A stretch of 64,000 nucleotides of DNA from the NCBI GenBank assembly GCA_964367685.1, contig CAYIYM010000004.1, positions 1-64,000 on the forward strand. The letters are read 5' to 3'. This document shows, one piece after another, positions 45,150 to 53,981 of the stretch. Under the pieces are notes generated by a model. That model was not told the origin of the DNA and ran no database searches. It saw only the letters and a list, made by a program, of their open reading frames with translations. Source of the DNA: CAUPWF01 sp964367685 (GTDB lineage Bacteria > Bacillota > Clostridia > Lachnospirales > Lachnospiraceae). Position 1 is the first letter of the stretch. Each line of letters opens with the position of its first letter. Both the position numbers and the translations under genes were made by a program.

Positions 45150-46773
45150 TGGATAAGAAAATGAGGAATCACGTATCTTCTGTATTTGAGGATGTGTTGA
45201 ATTTTTTTTGGTCAATGATACTTCTAGTTGTAGCCTTCTTATTTAATTTCGTACGTAATTTTTTTTCAGAGAGCCAATCTTTGAAGACGATGTTGCTGTA
45301 TATTGGTGTATTAGTTGTATGCATTTTGGTAATATTTGGGATTTTCTTTATTCGCTGGGTTAAGACTACAATACAAGTAAATTCATTATCGATTGTAGTA
45401 GATAGAGATACTATTTTTAGGAAGACAACAACGATTAATATTAGGAATATATCAACCATTGATATCAGCCAGAATATGCTACAGAAAGTACTAGGAACGG
45501 CAAAAATACAAGTAGATATCAACTCGGTTGTAACAGCTAATGAAAATGACATGAAAATTATCTTGAAATTACATGATGCTATCGAATTTCAAAAATATAT
45601 TTTATCTTTAATGAATCAAGAAAAAAGTGATGCCAATCAGATGAATGAGTTAGAGAAAAATGATGTCGATCAGATAAATGAGTTAGGGAAAAATGATGTC
45701 GATCAGATAAATGAGTTAGGGAAAAATGATGTCGATCAAAAANNNNNNNNNNNNNNNNNNNNNNNNNNNNNNNNNNNNNNNNNNNNNNNNNNNNNNNNNN
45801 NNNNNNNNNNNNNNNNNNNNNNNNNNNNNNNNNNNNNNNNNNGAAAAATGATGTCGATCAGATAAATGAGTTAGGGAAAAATGATGTCGATCAAAAAATT
45901 ATATTAGATGAATTTGATTTTGGTTACAAATTTTCTGAAACTATCCGCCATGCAATCTTAAGTACAAATGTACTTACACTCGTATTTTCCGTTGGGTCAA
46001 TCATTACAACAACCATATTTTTAGAATATGATGAAATGTTGTTTACACTTATGTTTCTTCTGTTGCCGTTTATTTTTCGAGTTGTTCAAAATATATTCGG
46101 ATATTATGATTTTAAATTAAAAAAAGGCAGTGATAAAATTGTAATTTCATATGGTTATTTTACAAGGAAGAAGTTCAGTATGCCTTATTCTAAAGTTTCG
46201 GGAATTAAAATTACTCAACCTATACTTGCTCGAATGTGTAAGCTGTACAGCGTGGAATTGATTAATGTGGGATATGGTGAAGAGAACATGGTGTCCTTAC
46301 TATTACCTTTATGTACAAAAGAGGAAATGACAACTCGTATTGGGTATTTATTTCCGCATGTAGAATTAAATTATGAGGAACAAAAGCAGGAAAGAGTGGC
46401 TATTTGGGGATATATAGTAGATAGGAGTGTGTGGATGTGTATAACGATTGGTATATCATTTACTCTTACATTTTGGATAGGAATAGGGATAAGTGCCCTG
46501 TGGATTCTCGGGATATTCTTATCCTATAAGACGAGAAAAATAGCATATCAAAATAAATTCATATATATTACAAGTGGTATGTTGAGTAAAAAAACCGTGA
46601 TTTGTAATACGAAAGATGTGCAAAATATGTCAATACACAAGAATGCATTAGTTGAAAGATTTCATATTTCACGCATGGGAATAGTGTTAAGAAGTAATAT
46701 GCTAAATGTCAATCATTCAACAGGGTATTTTGATTCTAGAATCTTAGATGAAATTATAAAAGAGTATAATTAA
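45149..46773 (+). CDS. Bacterial PH-domain membrane protein, YdbT-like, interrupted by an assembly gap
   Basis: The gene runs through a 100-N gap. Before the gap it has two spans and a PH-like domain (IQVNSLSIVVDRDTIFRKT... DISQNMLQKVLGTAKIQVDI), then an 11-residue repeat (NDVDQINELGK). After the gap come two further spans and two more PH-like modules, the last ending VERFHISRMGIVLRSNMLNVNHSTGYFDSRILDEIIKEYN. The 55 bases on each side of the gap are identical, and merging them gives one unbroken frame of 489 residues, close to the normal YdbT size. I therefore treat it as one intact gene, not two. It is coupled to the YdbS-like gene. Confidence 0.82.
45620..45897 (+). repeat. 33-bp tandem repeat in the YdbT-like gene, with scaffold gap
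   Basis: In-frame 33-base units begin at 45620 (EKSDANQMNEL), 45653 (EKNDVDQINEL), 45686 (GKNDVDQINEL) and 45719 (partial, GKNDVDQK). Gap 45743-45842 follows, then 45843-45897 repeats the last 55 bases exactly. The repeat lies between two predicted domains, as a hydrophilic linker. Confidence 0.93.
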
Positions 46774-46813
46774 AAGTCTGACATCATATTATGGAATTTA
46801 TAGAAAATCATAA

Positions 46814-46860
46814 AAAGAGGTTGATAACGTATAAAGTTAACATACGTTATCAACCTCTTT
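46814..46860. terminator. Long bidirectional terminator hairpin
   Basis: An 18-bp perfect stem (46814-46831 with 46843-46860) around an 11-base loop, between convergent genes. The minus side is followed by TTTTTA; the plus side is T-rich. Confidence 0.85.
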
Positions 46861-46868
46861 CATTTGGT

Positions 46869-47522
46869 TTAATCATCACCGCCGCCGTCATCACCATCGT
46901 CGCCGCCGCCAAAGTCACTGAAGAAACCGCCACCACCGTCACTAGAATAACTTCCACCATCATCCCAATCGTCACTCCAGCCATCATATCCGAAGATGCT
47001 ATTGGTAGAGTCATCATCGCTGTCCCAACCGTCATTGATTTTTTCGTCATCAAATGTATCCTTATCAGGATTATCTTTATCAACTTCGTCTTCATCAATG
47101 ATTACATCATCATGATGATATAGATAAGAATTATTACCATATGCGGCTTGAAATGCATCCTGTGATGATCTAGGTTCACCTCTCACTACTCTACTCTTCT
47201 TTTGAAATTCTTCTTTATATGAAATACCTAGTGCTTTTAAACTATCATTGATTTCATCAATGCGAGTCTCCCATTTTCTTCGCCTGCGATAATTGTTAAT
47301 TAGCAATAAAACAATTATCAGATGCAGAATGATTAAATGAATAAGTGGTAGAAATAGGAAAAACAAAAGGGTTAGAAATACATTTGAGAATCCTATCTTC
47401 TTCCATTTTTTCTTGAATTTTTTTCTCTTTTTTAAAAGGATATCCTTTTCATCGAAAAAATGTTGAAACTCTGGAAGGGGCGTGAAATCTGAATTGTTTT
47501 TGGTTTGATTAAAATGAAACAT
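46869..47522 (-). CDS. Membrane protein with a Gly/Asp/Ser-rich tail, unknown function
   Basis: This 217-residue protein has a lysine-rich N-terminal stretch (KKRKKFKKKWKKIGF, about residues 30-45), a long hydrophobic segment at about 46-77 that could form a hairpin or one to two spans, a basic RRRRKW flank, and a C-terminal half rich in Asp, Ser and Gly ending in GGGDDGDDGGGDD. The positive-inside rule places both basic flanks, and so the tail, in the cytoplasm if there are two spans. GGAGG precedes the ATG. I do not recognise a family; the Gly-rich end recalls YgcG/TPM-domain proteins but no TPM domain is visible. Confidence 0.6.
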   Translation of the reverse strand: MFHFNQTKNNSDFTPLPEFQHFFDEKDILLKKRKKFKKKWKKIGFSNVFLTLLFFLFLPLIHLIILHLIIVLLLINNYRRRRKWETRIDEINDSLKALGISYKEEFQKKSRVVRGEPRSSQDAFQAAYGNNSYLYHHDDVIIDEDEVDKDNPDKDTFDDEKINDGWDSDDDSTNSIFGYDGWSDDWDDGGSYSSDGGGGFFSDFGGGDDGDDGGGDD

Positions 47523-47554
47523 ATAATACCTCCGAAAGGTCGTATTTTGTAAAA

Positions 47555-48196
47555 TTATGATACTTTTTTAAAGTGTGAAACATCCATTTTGCAAATTGGA
47601 CATTTGAAATCAGGCCCCTCTTTGTGAATGTCTCCTACATATTTATGATTGCATACATCACATACATAAGTTTCTTCAGCATTTGAATCAACTTCTACTT
47701 TCTGATAGCTAGGAGCATTCTTCGGAGCTGTACCTTTGATGACATTGCGATAATAACTATAAGTCATTGATGGAAGATTCTCTAAGCGTTCTCCAGCGAC
47801 TACTTTCGCAAGAAATACGTCATGGGTAGCTGTTTTGGCTACATCTACAACTTCACAAATCATATATCCATTACAGTGAGCGTCTAAAATCGGTAAGTCA
47901 TCTACGAGAGTATACGATAATCCATCCATTTTGTCGACATCTTTTCCAGAAAGAAAGCCAAGTCGAGAAATCACATCTTCAGGTGTACTTTCAGAAAGGA
48001 TTGAAACTGCAAATTTCTTCTCACGAGCGACTACACCATGAGTATAATTATTGTGGTTCAAACTCAGTGCAATAATAGGTCCTTCACTTGTGATTTGAAA
48101 AACAGTGTTCACGATACATCCAGTAGGTTTCTCGGTATCTTGAACAGTAACTGCATATAATCCATAACTCAATCCATATAATACTTTATTATCCAT
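47555..48196 (-). CDS. Flavin reductase-like protein with C-terminal rubredoxin (Hrb type)
   Basis: This 213-residue protein joins a flavin reductase-like FMN domain (residues 1-150, GLYAVTVQDTEKPTGCIVNTVFQITSEGPIIALSLN) to a rubredoxin domain with two CxxC pairs (YVCDVCNHKYVGD and FKCPICKMD). This is the plan of the high-molecular-weight rubredoxin of acetogens, which passes electrons from NADH to flavodiiron proteins for oxygen or nitric oxide reduction. GCAAAGGAG precedes the ATG. It is monocistronic. Its presence supports an anaerobic host. Confidence 0.9.
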   Translation of the reverse strand: MDNKVLYGLSYGLYAVTVQDTEKPTGCIVNTVFQITSEGPIIALSLNHNNYTHGVVAREKKFAVSILSESTPEDVISRLGFLSGKDVDKMDGLSYTLVDDLPILDAHCNGYMICEVVDVAKTATHDVFLAKVVAGERLENLPSMTYSYYRNVIKGTAPKNAPSYQKVEVDSNAEETYVCDVCNHKYVGDIHKEGPDFKCPICKMDVSHFKKVS

Positions 48197-48569
48197 ATTC
48201 TAGGTTCTCCTTTGCTTATAGAATTATTTAAATGCTACTAAAATTAATTATAGCATTTGTAGTTAGAAAATACAAAGAAAGTTGGATAATAAAGCGATAG
48301 TTTGATAGAATAATGTGAATTGAATAAGTAGTCGTATTAATAGTGATTATATTCGGTATGAGTAAGAGAAATGCTGTGATGTATTTAATAAAAAGAATGG
48401 TACGGAAGAAAAATGTTGGAAGTCTGTAAGAAATATGATATTGTATTAACTGTAATTTCTTCAATATAAGAACTATAGACAGTACAATTTATGTGAATTG
48501 AAGAAGCTAAGGAGTCACGTTTGTAGGAAATGAGCTTAAGTACAAATAAAAGATGTAAGGGGATAAGTT
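48197..48569. other. 373-base intergenic region
   Basis: No gene is visible. The region is AT-rich and lies between divergent rubredoxin and YesL genes. It holds the 21-base element AATTGAATAAGTAGTCGTATT (48318-48338) that recurs with one change at 59598-59618. Confidence 0.5.
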
Positions 48570-49184
48570 ATGAGTAAGATATTTGGACCAGAGAGCAAAT
48601 TAGCTTTGATTATGGAGCGGATTACGAATCTAATCGTATTAAATGTTATCTTTTTGATTAGTTGTATTCCATTAATTACTATAGGTTCATCGGTATCGGC
48701 GATGTATGCGGTAATGTTCAAAATGCACGATAATGAAGAGGGGTATATAATAAGGCAGTACATTAAGGAATTTAAAAAAAATGTGAAGAGTGGGATTATA
48801 CTGAGTATAATTTTTTCTTTGATAGGTGTATTTGTATATTTTGATATCTATTACATGTTGATTATAGACAGTGGGTTCATGAGAATAACACTGGGACTAA
48901 TTTTATTAGTAATTGGATTTGTATGGACCTATGCATTTCCATTAAATGGAAGATTTATTAATACAATAGGTGGAACGATTAGGAATGCATTTTTCTTATC
49001 GTTGAGAAGTTTTTTTAAATCACTCTTTATGTTTCTTATAAATATTGCACCTATCATATGTTACATATTGGGAGGGATAATCTTTATAAATAGCATCCTT
49101 TTTTATGCACTATTTGGATTTTCGTTCAGTATGTATTTGAATTCCATGATATTAAAGACAATTTTCACAAAAAATGCTGCATGA
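48570..49184 (+). CDS. YesL-like DUF624 membrane protein
   Basis: This 204-residue protein has five hydrophobic spans and starts FGPESKLALIMERITNLIVLNVIFLISCIPLITIGSSVSAMYAV, typical of DUF624/YesL. Family genes sit beside LplB/YtcP-type transporters and polysaccharide-degradation genes, and this copy lies just upstream of such a transporter. Its role is unknown; a helper role for the ABC system is often proposed from context. A terminator separates it from the lipoprotein gene, so it has a separate message. TAAGGGGATAAG precedes the ATG. Confidence 0.85.
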   Translation: MSKIFGPESKLALIMERITNLIVLNVIFLISCIPLITIGSSVSAMYAVMFKMHDNEEGYIIRQYIKEFKKNVKSGIILSIIFSLIGVFVYFDIYYMLIIDSGFMRITLGLILLVIGFVWTYAFPLNGRFINTIGGTIRNAFFLSLRSFFKSLFMFLINIAPIICYILGGIIFINSILFYALFGFSFSMYLNSMILKTIFTKNAA

Positions 49185-49223
49185 ATCATAACATAATATA
49201 CAATAAGACATATTGGATATATA

Positions 49224-49260
49224 AAAAAACTAGGTAAAATGTAAAAGTACCTAGTTTTTT
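49224..49260 (+). terminator. Intrinsic terminator after the YesL gene
   Basis: AAAAAACTAGGTA (49224-49236) pairs with TACCTAGTTTTTT (49248-49260), with the T run in the stem and continuing. Confidence 0.88.
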
Positions 49261-49284
49261 TATATATTAAGCATGAAAATTTGA

Positions 49285-49293
49285 TGATATAAT
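49285..49293 (+). promoter_or_regulatory. Extended -10 promoter for the lipoprotein operon
   Basis: TGATATAAT lies 53 bases upstream of the lipoprotein ATG, with only a weak -35 candidate (TATTAA). Confidence 0.45.
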
Positions 49294-49345
49294 TATTCCA
49301 AGTAATAGATATAAAGAAATATAAGTAAAAAGTGGAGGGAAAAGT

Positions 49346-51037
49346 ATGAAAAAAAATGTAGTAAGTATGTTATTAGTTATTTCAATGGTTGCAAGTATGG
49401 CAGTGGGTTGCGGTAGCTCCGAGCCAGAAGGTGAAGTAGTTAATACAGAAACAGGAAATTTCAATGAATTTGGATGGGAAATACCAGAAGAAACATTGGT
49501 AATTGATGTTCTTGATGTAACAGGTTATGATGCACCAACGGAAGCTGATAAAATTGGACGTGAGAATGCATATAACTATCTACTAGAAAATTTCAATGTA
49601 CAAGTAAACATGCAGTATACATCTGGAGATGGAAATGAAGCAGTAAACCTTGCATTAGCCTCAGGTGATTACCCAGACGTTATTGCAAATATGTCTTATG
49701 ACAATATGAAGAAATTCGAGCAAGCTAATAAGTTAGCAGAAATAACTCCATATATGGATACAATTGCTGCAGATCTAAAGAAATCTATGGGAGAAAATTA
49801 TCCATTATTTTTAAATGATGAAGAAAAATTATTCTATGTACCAAGATTTATGGGAAATATCATTGAATTACCAGATAACTCAGCACATATCAGATATGAT
49901 GAATGGCAAGCAATCGGGGCTCCAGAAATTGAAACACCAGAAGATTATTATAATGCAATTAATGATATCTTAGAGATGTTCCCAACAACTCCAACAGGAG
50001 AAACAAGATATGCTATGTCATTCTACAATGATCCAAATTTCTATTCAGATCCAAACGTGTTTGCAGGATTCTGGGGATTACAAAATGGATATAAAATTGA
50101 TGAAGATGGAAACTTCACTCATTGGGGATTTACTGATGAAGGTTACGACATGATGAAATGGTTCAATCAATTTTATCTAGATGGAACATTAGATCCAGAC
50201 GCATTTGCTAATACACGTGAGCAATGGACAGCGAAGTTCTCGAATGAGAGAGTTGTAGGTGCAGTAGGACCTTGGTGGGTTTCTGCGAATGCAGGGCATG
50301 AAGTATGGCAAACAACTCAAACAGATCTTCCAGAAGATAAGCGATTTATTCAAATCGGATTTAAAGCAGACGGTGTAGACACAGCTTACTTATCACCAAA
50401 GAATGGATTAGGAAGTTCTTGTACAGTTATTACCGACAAGGCAGCGGATGTTGAAGGTATCTTGAAGTTTATCAACTTCCAAGCAACAGAAAAAGGAAGA
50501 GCACTTACATGCTGGGGAATTCCAAATGGGACAGAAATCGGTGAAACAGGTGAAGAAGGAAAGTTCTGGAATATCGATGAAGAAGGAAATTGGGAAGTTG
50601 CTCCTGAGGCAAAAGAGAAACTTATTACAGAAACATGGAATTATGATGATGAAGCTTACTGGGCATCTATGCCATGGTTACATGTAAATCAATCAAGATG
50701 GGATGATGGAGTTCATAATATCTGGCCAAACCAAATGTGGTATGAAGAAAATAAATGGAAATCAATTATGATAGAAAACCTTGATGGAACAATCTATGAT
50801 TCATCTGCAATGACATTAAGAGACAAAGATAATACATCACAGGTATTGCTACAAAGTGTTACAGATGCATGGAAAGTAAACTGGCCAATTATTGTTCAAT
50901 CTGACTCAGATGAAGAATTCGAGGCGGCTTGGGAGCAATTGCAAGCGAGTTTAACAGCAGCAGGAATTGAAGAGTATGAGAGCATTTTACAAGAAAACTA
51001 TATTGCTAATTTAGAAAAGTTAGAGAATGCTGAGTAG
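49346..51037 (+). CDS. Extracellular sugar-binding lipoprotein
   Basis: This 563-residue protein starts MKKNVVSMLLVISMVASMAVGCGSS, a lipoprotein signal with its lipobox Cys at residue 22. The body is the large LplA-like solute-binding fold, with EKLFYVPRFMGN and several Trp-rich stretches that may stack on sugar rings (GPWWVSANAGHEVWQ, WYEENKWKS). It delivers an oligosaccharide to the two permeases encoded next. AGTGGAGGGAAAAG precedes the ATG. It is only distantly similar to the lipoprotein at 5224, which suggests a different glycan. Confidence 0.93.
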   Translation: MKKNVVSMLLVISMVASMAVGCGSSEPEGEVVNTETGNFNEFGWEIPEETLVIDVLDVTGYDAPTEADKIGRENAYNYLLENFNVQVNMQYTSGDGNEAVNLALASGDYPDVIANMSYDNMKKFEQANKLAEITPYMDTIAADLKKSMGENYPLFLNDEEKLFYVPRFMGNIIELPDNSAHIRYDEWQAIGAPEIETPEDYYNAINDILEMFPTTPTGETRYAMSFYNDPNFYSDPNVFAGFWGLQNGYKIDEDGNFTHWGFTDEGYDMMKWFNQFYLDGTLDPDAFANTREQWTAKFSNERVVGAVGPWWVSANAGHEVWQTTQTDLPEDKRFIQIGFKADGVDTAYLSPKNGLGSSCTVITDKAADVEGILKFINFQATEKGRALTCWGIPNGTEIGETGEEGKFWNIDEEGNWEVAPEAKEKLITETWNYDDEAYWASMPWLHVNQSRWDDGVHNIWPNQMWYEENKWKSIMIENLDGTIYDSSAMTLRDKDNTSQVLLQSVTDAWKVNWPIIVQSDSDEEFEAAWEQLQASLTAAGIEEYESILQENYIANLEKLENAE

Positions 51038-51063
51038 AAATAATACAAGAGAGGGGTGTTGTA

Positions 51064-51984
51064 ATGAAAAACAAATTACAATTAACTAAGAAGACTTTTA
51101 AAAAAGAAAGACAGTTATGGCTCTTATGCATTCCAATCTTAATATGGGTATTTATATTCTCATATATCCCTATGGCTGGGCTTTCTATGGCCTTTGTAAA
51201 TTATATTCCTGGAGTTCCAATTTGGGAATGTGAATTTGTGGGGTTACAACATTTCCAAGATTTTGTATTTAATCCTATTTTTCTGCAATTACTTAGAAAT
51301 ACATTAGTAATGAGTATTCTAGGATTAACAATAGGATTTGCGGCGCCAATAGCATTGGCGCTTGCAGTTAATGAATTAAATGGAAAGCGATTCAAGAAAG
51401 TGATTCAAACTACATCATATTTACCACATTTTATTTCGTGGGTAGTTGCTGGAAGTATGATTTTTATGATGCTATCTAACGAGGGAATTGTGAATGATAT
51501 TTTAATGAGATTAAACCTTATAGATAAGCCGATTCCATTTTTAACAGAAGGCGAATATTACTGGGTAATGTTCACACTTGTTAATGTATGGAAGGGTGTT
51601 GGTTGGTCAGCTATCATATACCTTTCTGCAATGTCTGGAGTAGATTCGGAATTGTTCGAAGCTGGAGCGGTAGATGGAATCGGAAGATGGGGAATGATTA
51701 GGTATATTATTATTCCGACCATATTGCCGACAATTGTAATTCTATGGATTCTTGGAATTGGAAACATTCTAAATGCTGGATTTGAACAACATCTTATTTT
51801 AGGAAATGCTTCAACTCAAGCATATTGGGATGTAATTGATACTTATTCATATCGATACGGGGTACAATTAGGGCAATATTCAATTGGTACAGCTGTAGGT
51901 TTGATGAAGTCTATGATCGGATTTTCACTTGTGTTTCTTGCAAATTGGTTTTGTCGCAAAAAATTGGATACATCAATATTTTAA
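51064..51984 (+). CDS. Sugar ABC transporter permease, LplB type
   Basis: This 306-residue protein has six spans, starts RQLWLLCIPILIWVFIFSYIPMAGLSMAF and carries the docking loop EAGAVDGIGRWGMIRYIIIPTILPT (about residues 199-223). It is the first membrane subunit of a CUT1 oligosaccharide importer. It starts 26 bases after the lipoprotein stop. The ATPase is not encoded here and is probably a shared one elsewhere. Confidence 0.93.
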   Translation: MKNKLQLTKKTFKKERQLWLLCIPILIWVFIFSYIPMAGLSMAFVNYIPGVPIWECEFVGLQHFQDFVFNPIFLQLLRNTLVMSILGLTIGFAAPIALALAVNELNGKRFKKVIQTTSYLPHFISWVVAGSMIFMMLSNEGIVNDILMRLNLIDKPIPFLTEGEYYWVMFTLVNVWKGVGWSAIIYLSAMSGVDSELFEAGAVDGIGRWGMIRYIIIPTILPTIVILWILGIGNILNAGFEQHLILGNASTQAYWDVIDTYSYRYGVQLGQYSIGTAVGLMKSMIGFSLVFLANWFCRKKLDTSIF

Positions 51985-51996
51985 GGAGGAGATTTT

Positions 51997-52893
51997 ATGG
52001 CACGTCCATTTTATATTAAACAAACAAAAGCAGGTAAATGCTTTGATATATTTAATGTGATATTCTTGAGCATCTTCTTGATTATTATGGTATATCCATT
52101 TATCAATATTCTTGCAATCTCGTTCAATAATGGACAAGATGCATTGAGGGGCGGAATTTACTTATGGCCAAGAATGTTTACAACCGCGAATTATGAATAT
52201 GTATTTCAGAATGATGATTTATTAAGAGGTGCAATGGTTTCGGTGGCAAGAACACTTCTTGGAACGGTAACAGGCGTGTTTTGTAGTGCCTTGTTAGGGT
52301 ATATCGTAAGTTGTAAACACTTCTCGGGAAGAAAGTTTATGAGAATTGTATTTGTATTTACGATGTATTTTAATGGTGGGTTAATTCCTACATATTTACT
52401 ACTTACAGGTATGGGATTCACAGATACATTGGCTGTATATTGGGTGCCGACATTATTCAGTGCTTACTACATGTTGCTTACATCTTCTTATATTCAGAAC
52501 ATACCAGATGCTTTGTTTGAATCGGCGAGAATTGATGGAGCGAATGAACTTCGAGTATTTTTACAATTCGTAATTCCACTAAGCATTCCGATGTTAGCTT
52601 GTATAGCCATTTATATTGGAGTAGGTCAATGGAATTCATGGTTCGACGTGAGTCTATATAGTAAGAGTGGAATGTGGGATAACCTACAAATTATCTTACA
52701 GCGTATTTTAAATCAATCTGTAGCTATGACAGATTCGGGAGATTCTGTTCTTATGCTAGATCAGATGAAGTCAATTCAACCAGTAACTGTAAGAGCCACA
52801 ATAACAGTGATTGTAGTTGCTCCAATTGTAATCATTTATCCGTTCTTTCAGAAATATTTTGTTTCAGGAATGACATTAGGAGCTGTAAAATAA
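51997..52893 (+). CDS. Sugar ABC transporter permease, YtcP/LplC type
   Basis: This 298-residue protein has six spans, the docking loop ESARIDGANELRVFLQFVIPLSIPM (about residues 176-200) and the family ending QKYFVSGMTLGAVK. AAGGAGGAG precedes the ATG, 12 bases after the first permease. Its stop codon lies inside the terminal hairpin at 52877-52902. Lipoprotein and both permeases form one operon that feeds the sulfatase and alpha-galactosidases encoded downstream. Confidence 0.93.
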   Translation: MARPFYIKQTKAGKCFDIFNVIFLSIFLIIMVYPFINILAISFNNGQDALRGGIYLWPRMFTTANYEYVFQNDDLLRGAMVSVARTLLGTVTGVFCSALLGYIVSCKHFSGRKFMRIVFVFTMYFNGGLIPTYLLLTGMGFTDTLAVYWVPTLFSAYYMLLTSSYIQNIPDALFESARIDGANELRVFLQFVIPLSIPMLACIAIYIGVGQWNSWFDVSLYSKSGMWDNLQIILQRILNQSVAMTDSGDSVLMLDQMKSIQPVTVRATITVIVVAPIVIIYPFFQKYFVSGMTLGAVK

Positions 52894-52902
52894 CAGCTCC
52901 TA
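52877..52902. other. Hairpin spanning the permease stop codon
   Basis: TAGGAGCTGT (52877-52886) pairs perfectly with ACAGCTCCTA (52893-52902) around a six-base loop that contains part of the stop. It may terminate or protect the convergent messages; no long T run follows. Confidence 0.6.
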
Positions 52903-52916
52903 GTAAAAATAGAATT

Positions 52917-53843
52917 TTAATCTGAATTTGAGGATAACCACTCTTTTCGATATTGGGAAGGCGTTTGATTTGTCTGAGACTTAAAAACCTTGGAGAAATA
53001 GAGTGAATCCTTGAATCCAACATTATATGAAATATCTGCAATGCTAGAATTACTACAACGTAAGTATGAACAAGCACATTGAATGCGATGATTCAATAAG
53101 TAGTGTTTGATAGAGAGGCCCGTATGCTTTTTGAATAAATCAGATAGATAACTGCGATTTAATCCGAGCATTTGGGCTATTTTCTCGATACAAAGGTCAT
53201 CTTGATAATTATTTTGAATAATAAAAGACACAGCACTCACATATTTATCATAATATTGACCACCACCGAGAAGTTTGCGGTTATCGGATGAAATAGATGC
53301 TACAAAGTGATATCGTCCTTTTCTGTTTTTATCAATCATTTCGAATAATAAACTACGTAAAATTCCATTTGATAATAAAGAGAGAGCAAGCTTATCATTT
53401 CGATTAGAAAACACCGAGAGACGTAATGATTCTAATGTGTTAATAAAGGAACTGCTATTATAAGTGAGAACTCGATTGCCATTGGAATATCCGATAGAGT
53501 CAAGTAAAAATCTAGCTGATTTACCAGTGATCCCAATCCAATAATAGCCCCAAGTTTCAGCTTTAGAAGATGAATAATAAGAAATTTCATAAGGATGGAT
53601 AAGGAAGCAAGAGTGGGTCGGGATTTCAAAAGTTTGATCTTGTAAGTATAATTTCCCTACACCAGAATGGACAAAATGTAGAAGATAATGGTCACGGATA
53701 CATGGGACAACTAAGGAGCGCGAAGCGCAGTCATGGGACCCTACCTGAACAATATCTAGATCAGAGTTATGATCGGATTCGTTAAAATGTATATATTTAC
53801 TATGTGTTTCATCGCTAATTATATAAGAGGTTTTATCGCTCAT
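52917..53843 (-). CDS. AraC-family regulator with cupin sensor
   Basis: This 308-residue protein has an N-terminal AraC-type cupin sensor (PCIRDHYLLHFVHSGVGKLYLQDQTFEIP, about residues 47-75) and a C-terminal double HTH (CIEKIAQMLGLNRSYLSDLFKKHTGLSIKHYLL and SIADISYNVGFKDSLYFSKVFKSQTNQTPSQYRKEW). Such regulators activate neighbouring sugar genes. An in-frame ATG lies 39 bases upstream, but GAGAAAGG spacing favours 53843. It is divergent from the sulfatase and convergent with the transporter, so it probably controls this locus. It is not membrane-bound, unlike the regulator at 11609. Confidence 0.9.
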   Translation of the reverse strand: MSDKTSYIISDETHSKYIHFNESDHNSDLDIVQVGSHDCASRSLVVPCIRDHYLLHFVHSGVGKLYLQDQTFEIPTHSCFLIHPYEISYYSSSKAETWGYYWIGITGKSARFLLDSIGYSNGNRVLTYNSSSFINTLESLRLSVFSNRNDKLALSLLSNGILRSLLFEMIDKNRKGRYHFVASISSDNRKLLGGGQYYDKYVSAVSFIIQNNYQDDLCIEKIAQMLGLNRSYLSDLFKKHTGLSIKHYLLNHRIQCACSYLRCSNSSIADISYNVGFKDSLYFSKVFKSQTNQTPSQYRKEWLSSNSD

Positions 53844-53981
53844 ATTAGTAAACATCCTTTCTCTATTGGTATATTTTATCAATTTTATAAGGATTCGTCA
53901 ATTATGTTTACCACAGAATAAGCTAGTAAAATGCAAAGGTCTTAAAAATGACTTGCATATTTGTATTAAAAGGAGAACTAT

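Noticed and set aside
45620..45897. CRISPR-like repeat array
   Set aside because: The 33-base units are contiguous with no spacers and encode an in-frame 11-residue repeat.
45843..46773. A separate gene after the gap starting at 46036
   Set aside because: The frame is open back to the gap and joins the upstream part in frame once the 55-base duplicate is collapsed.
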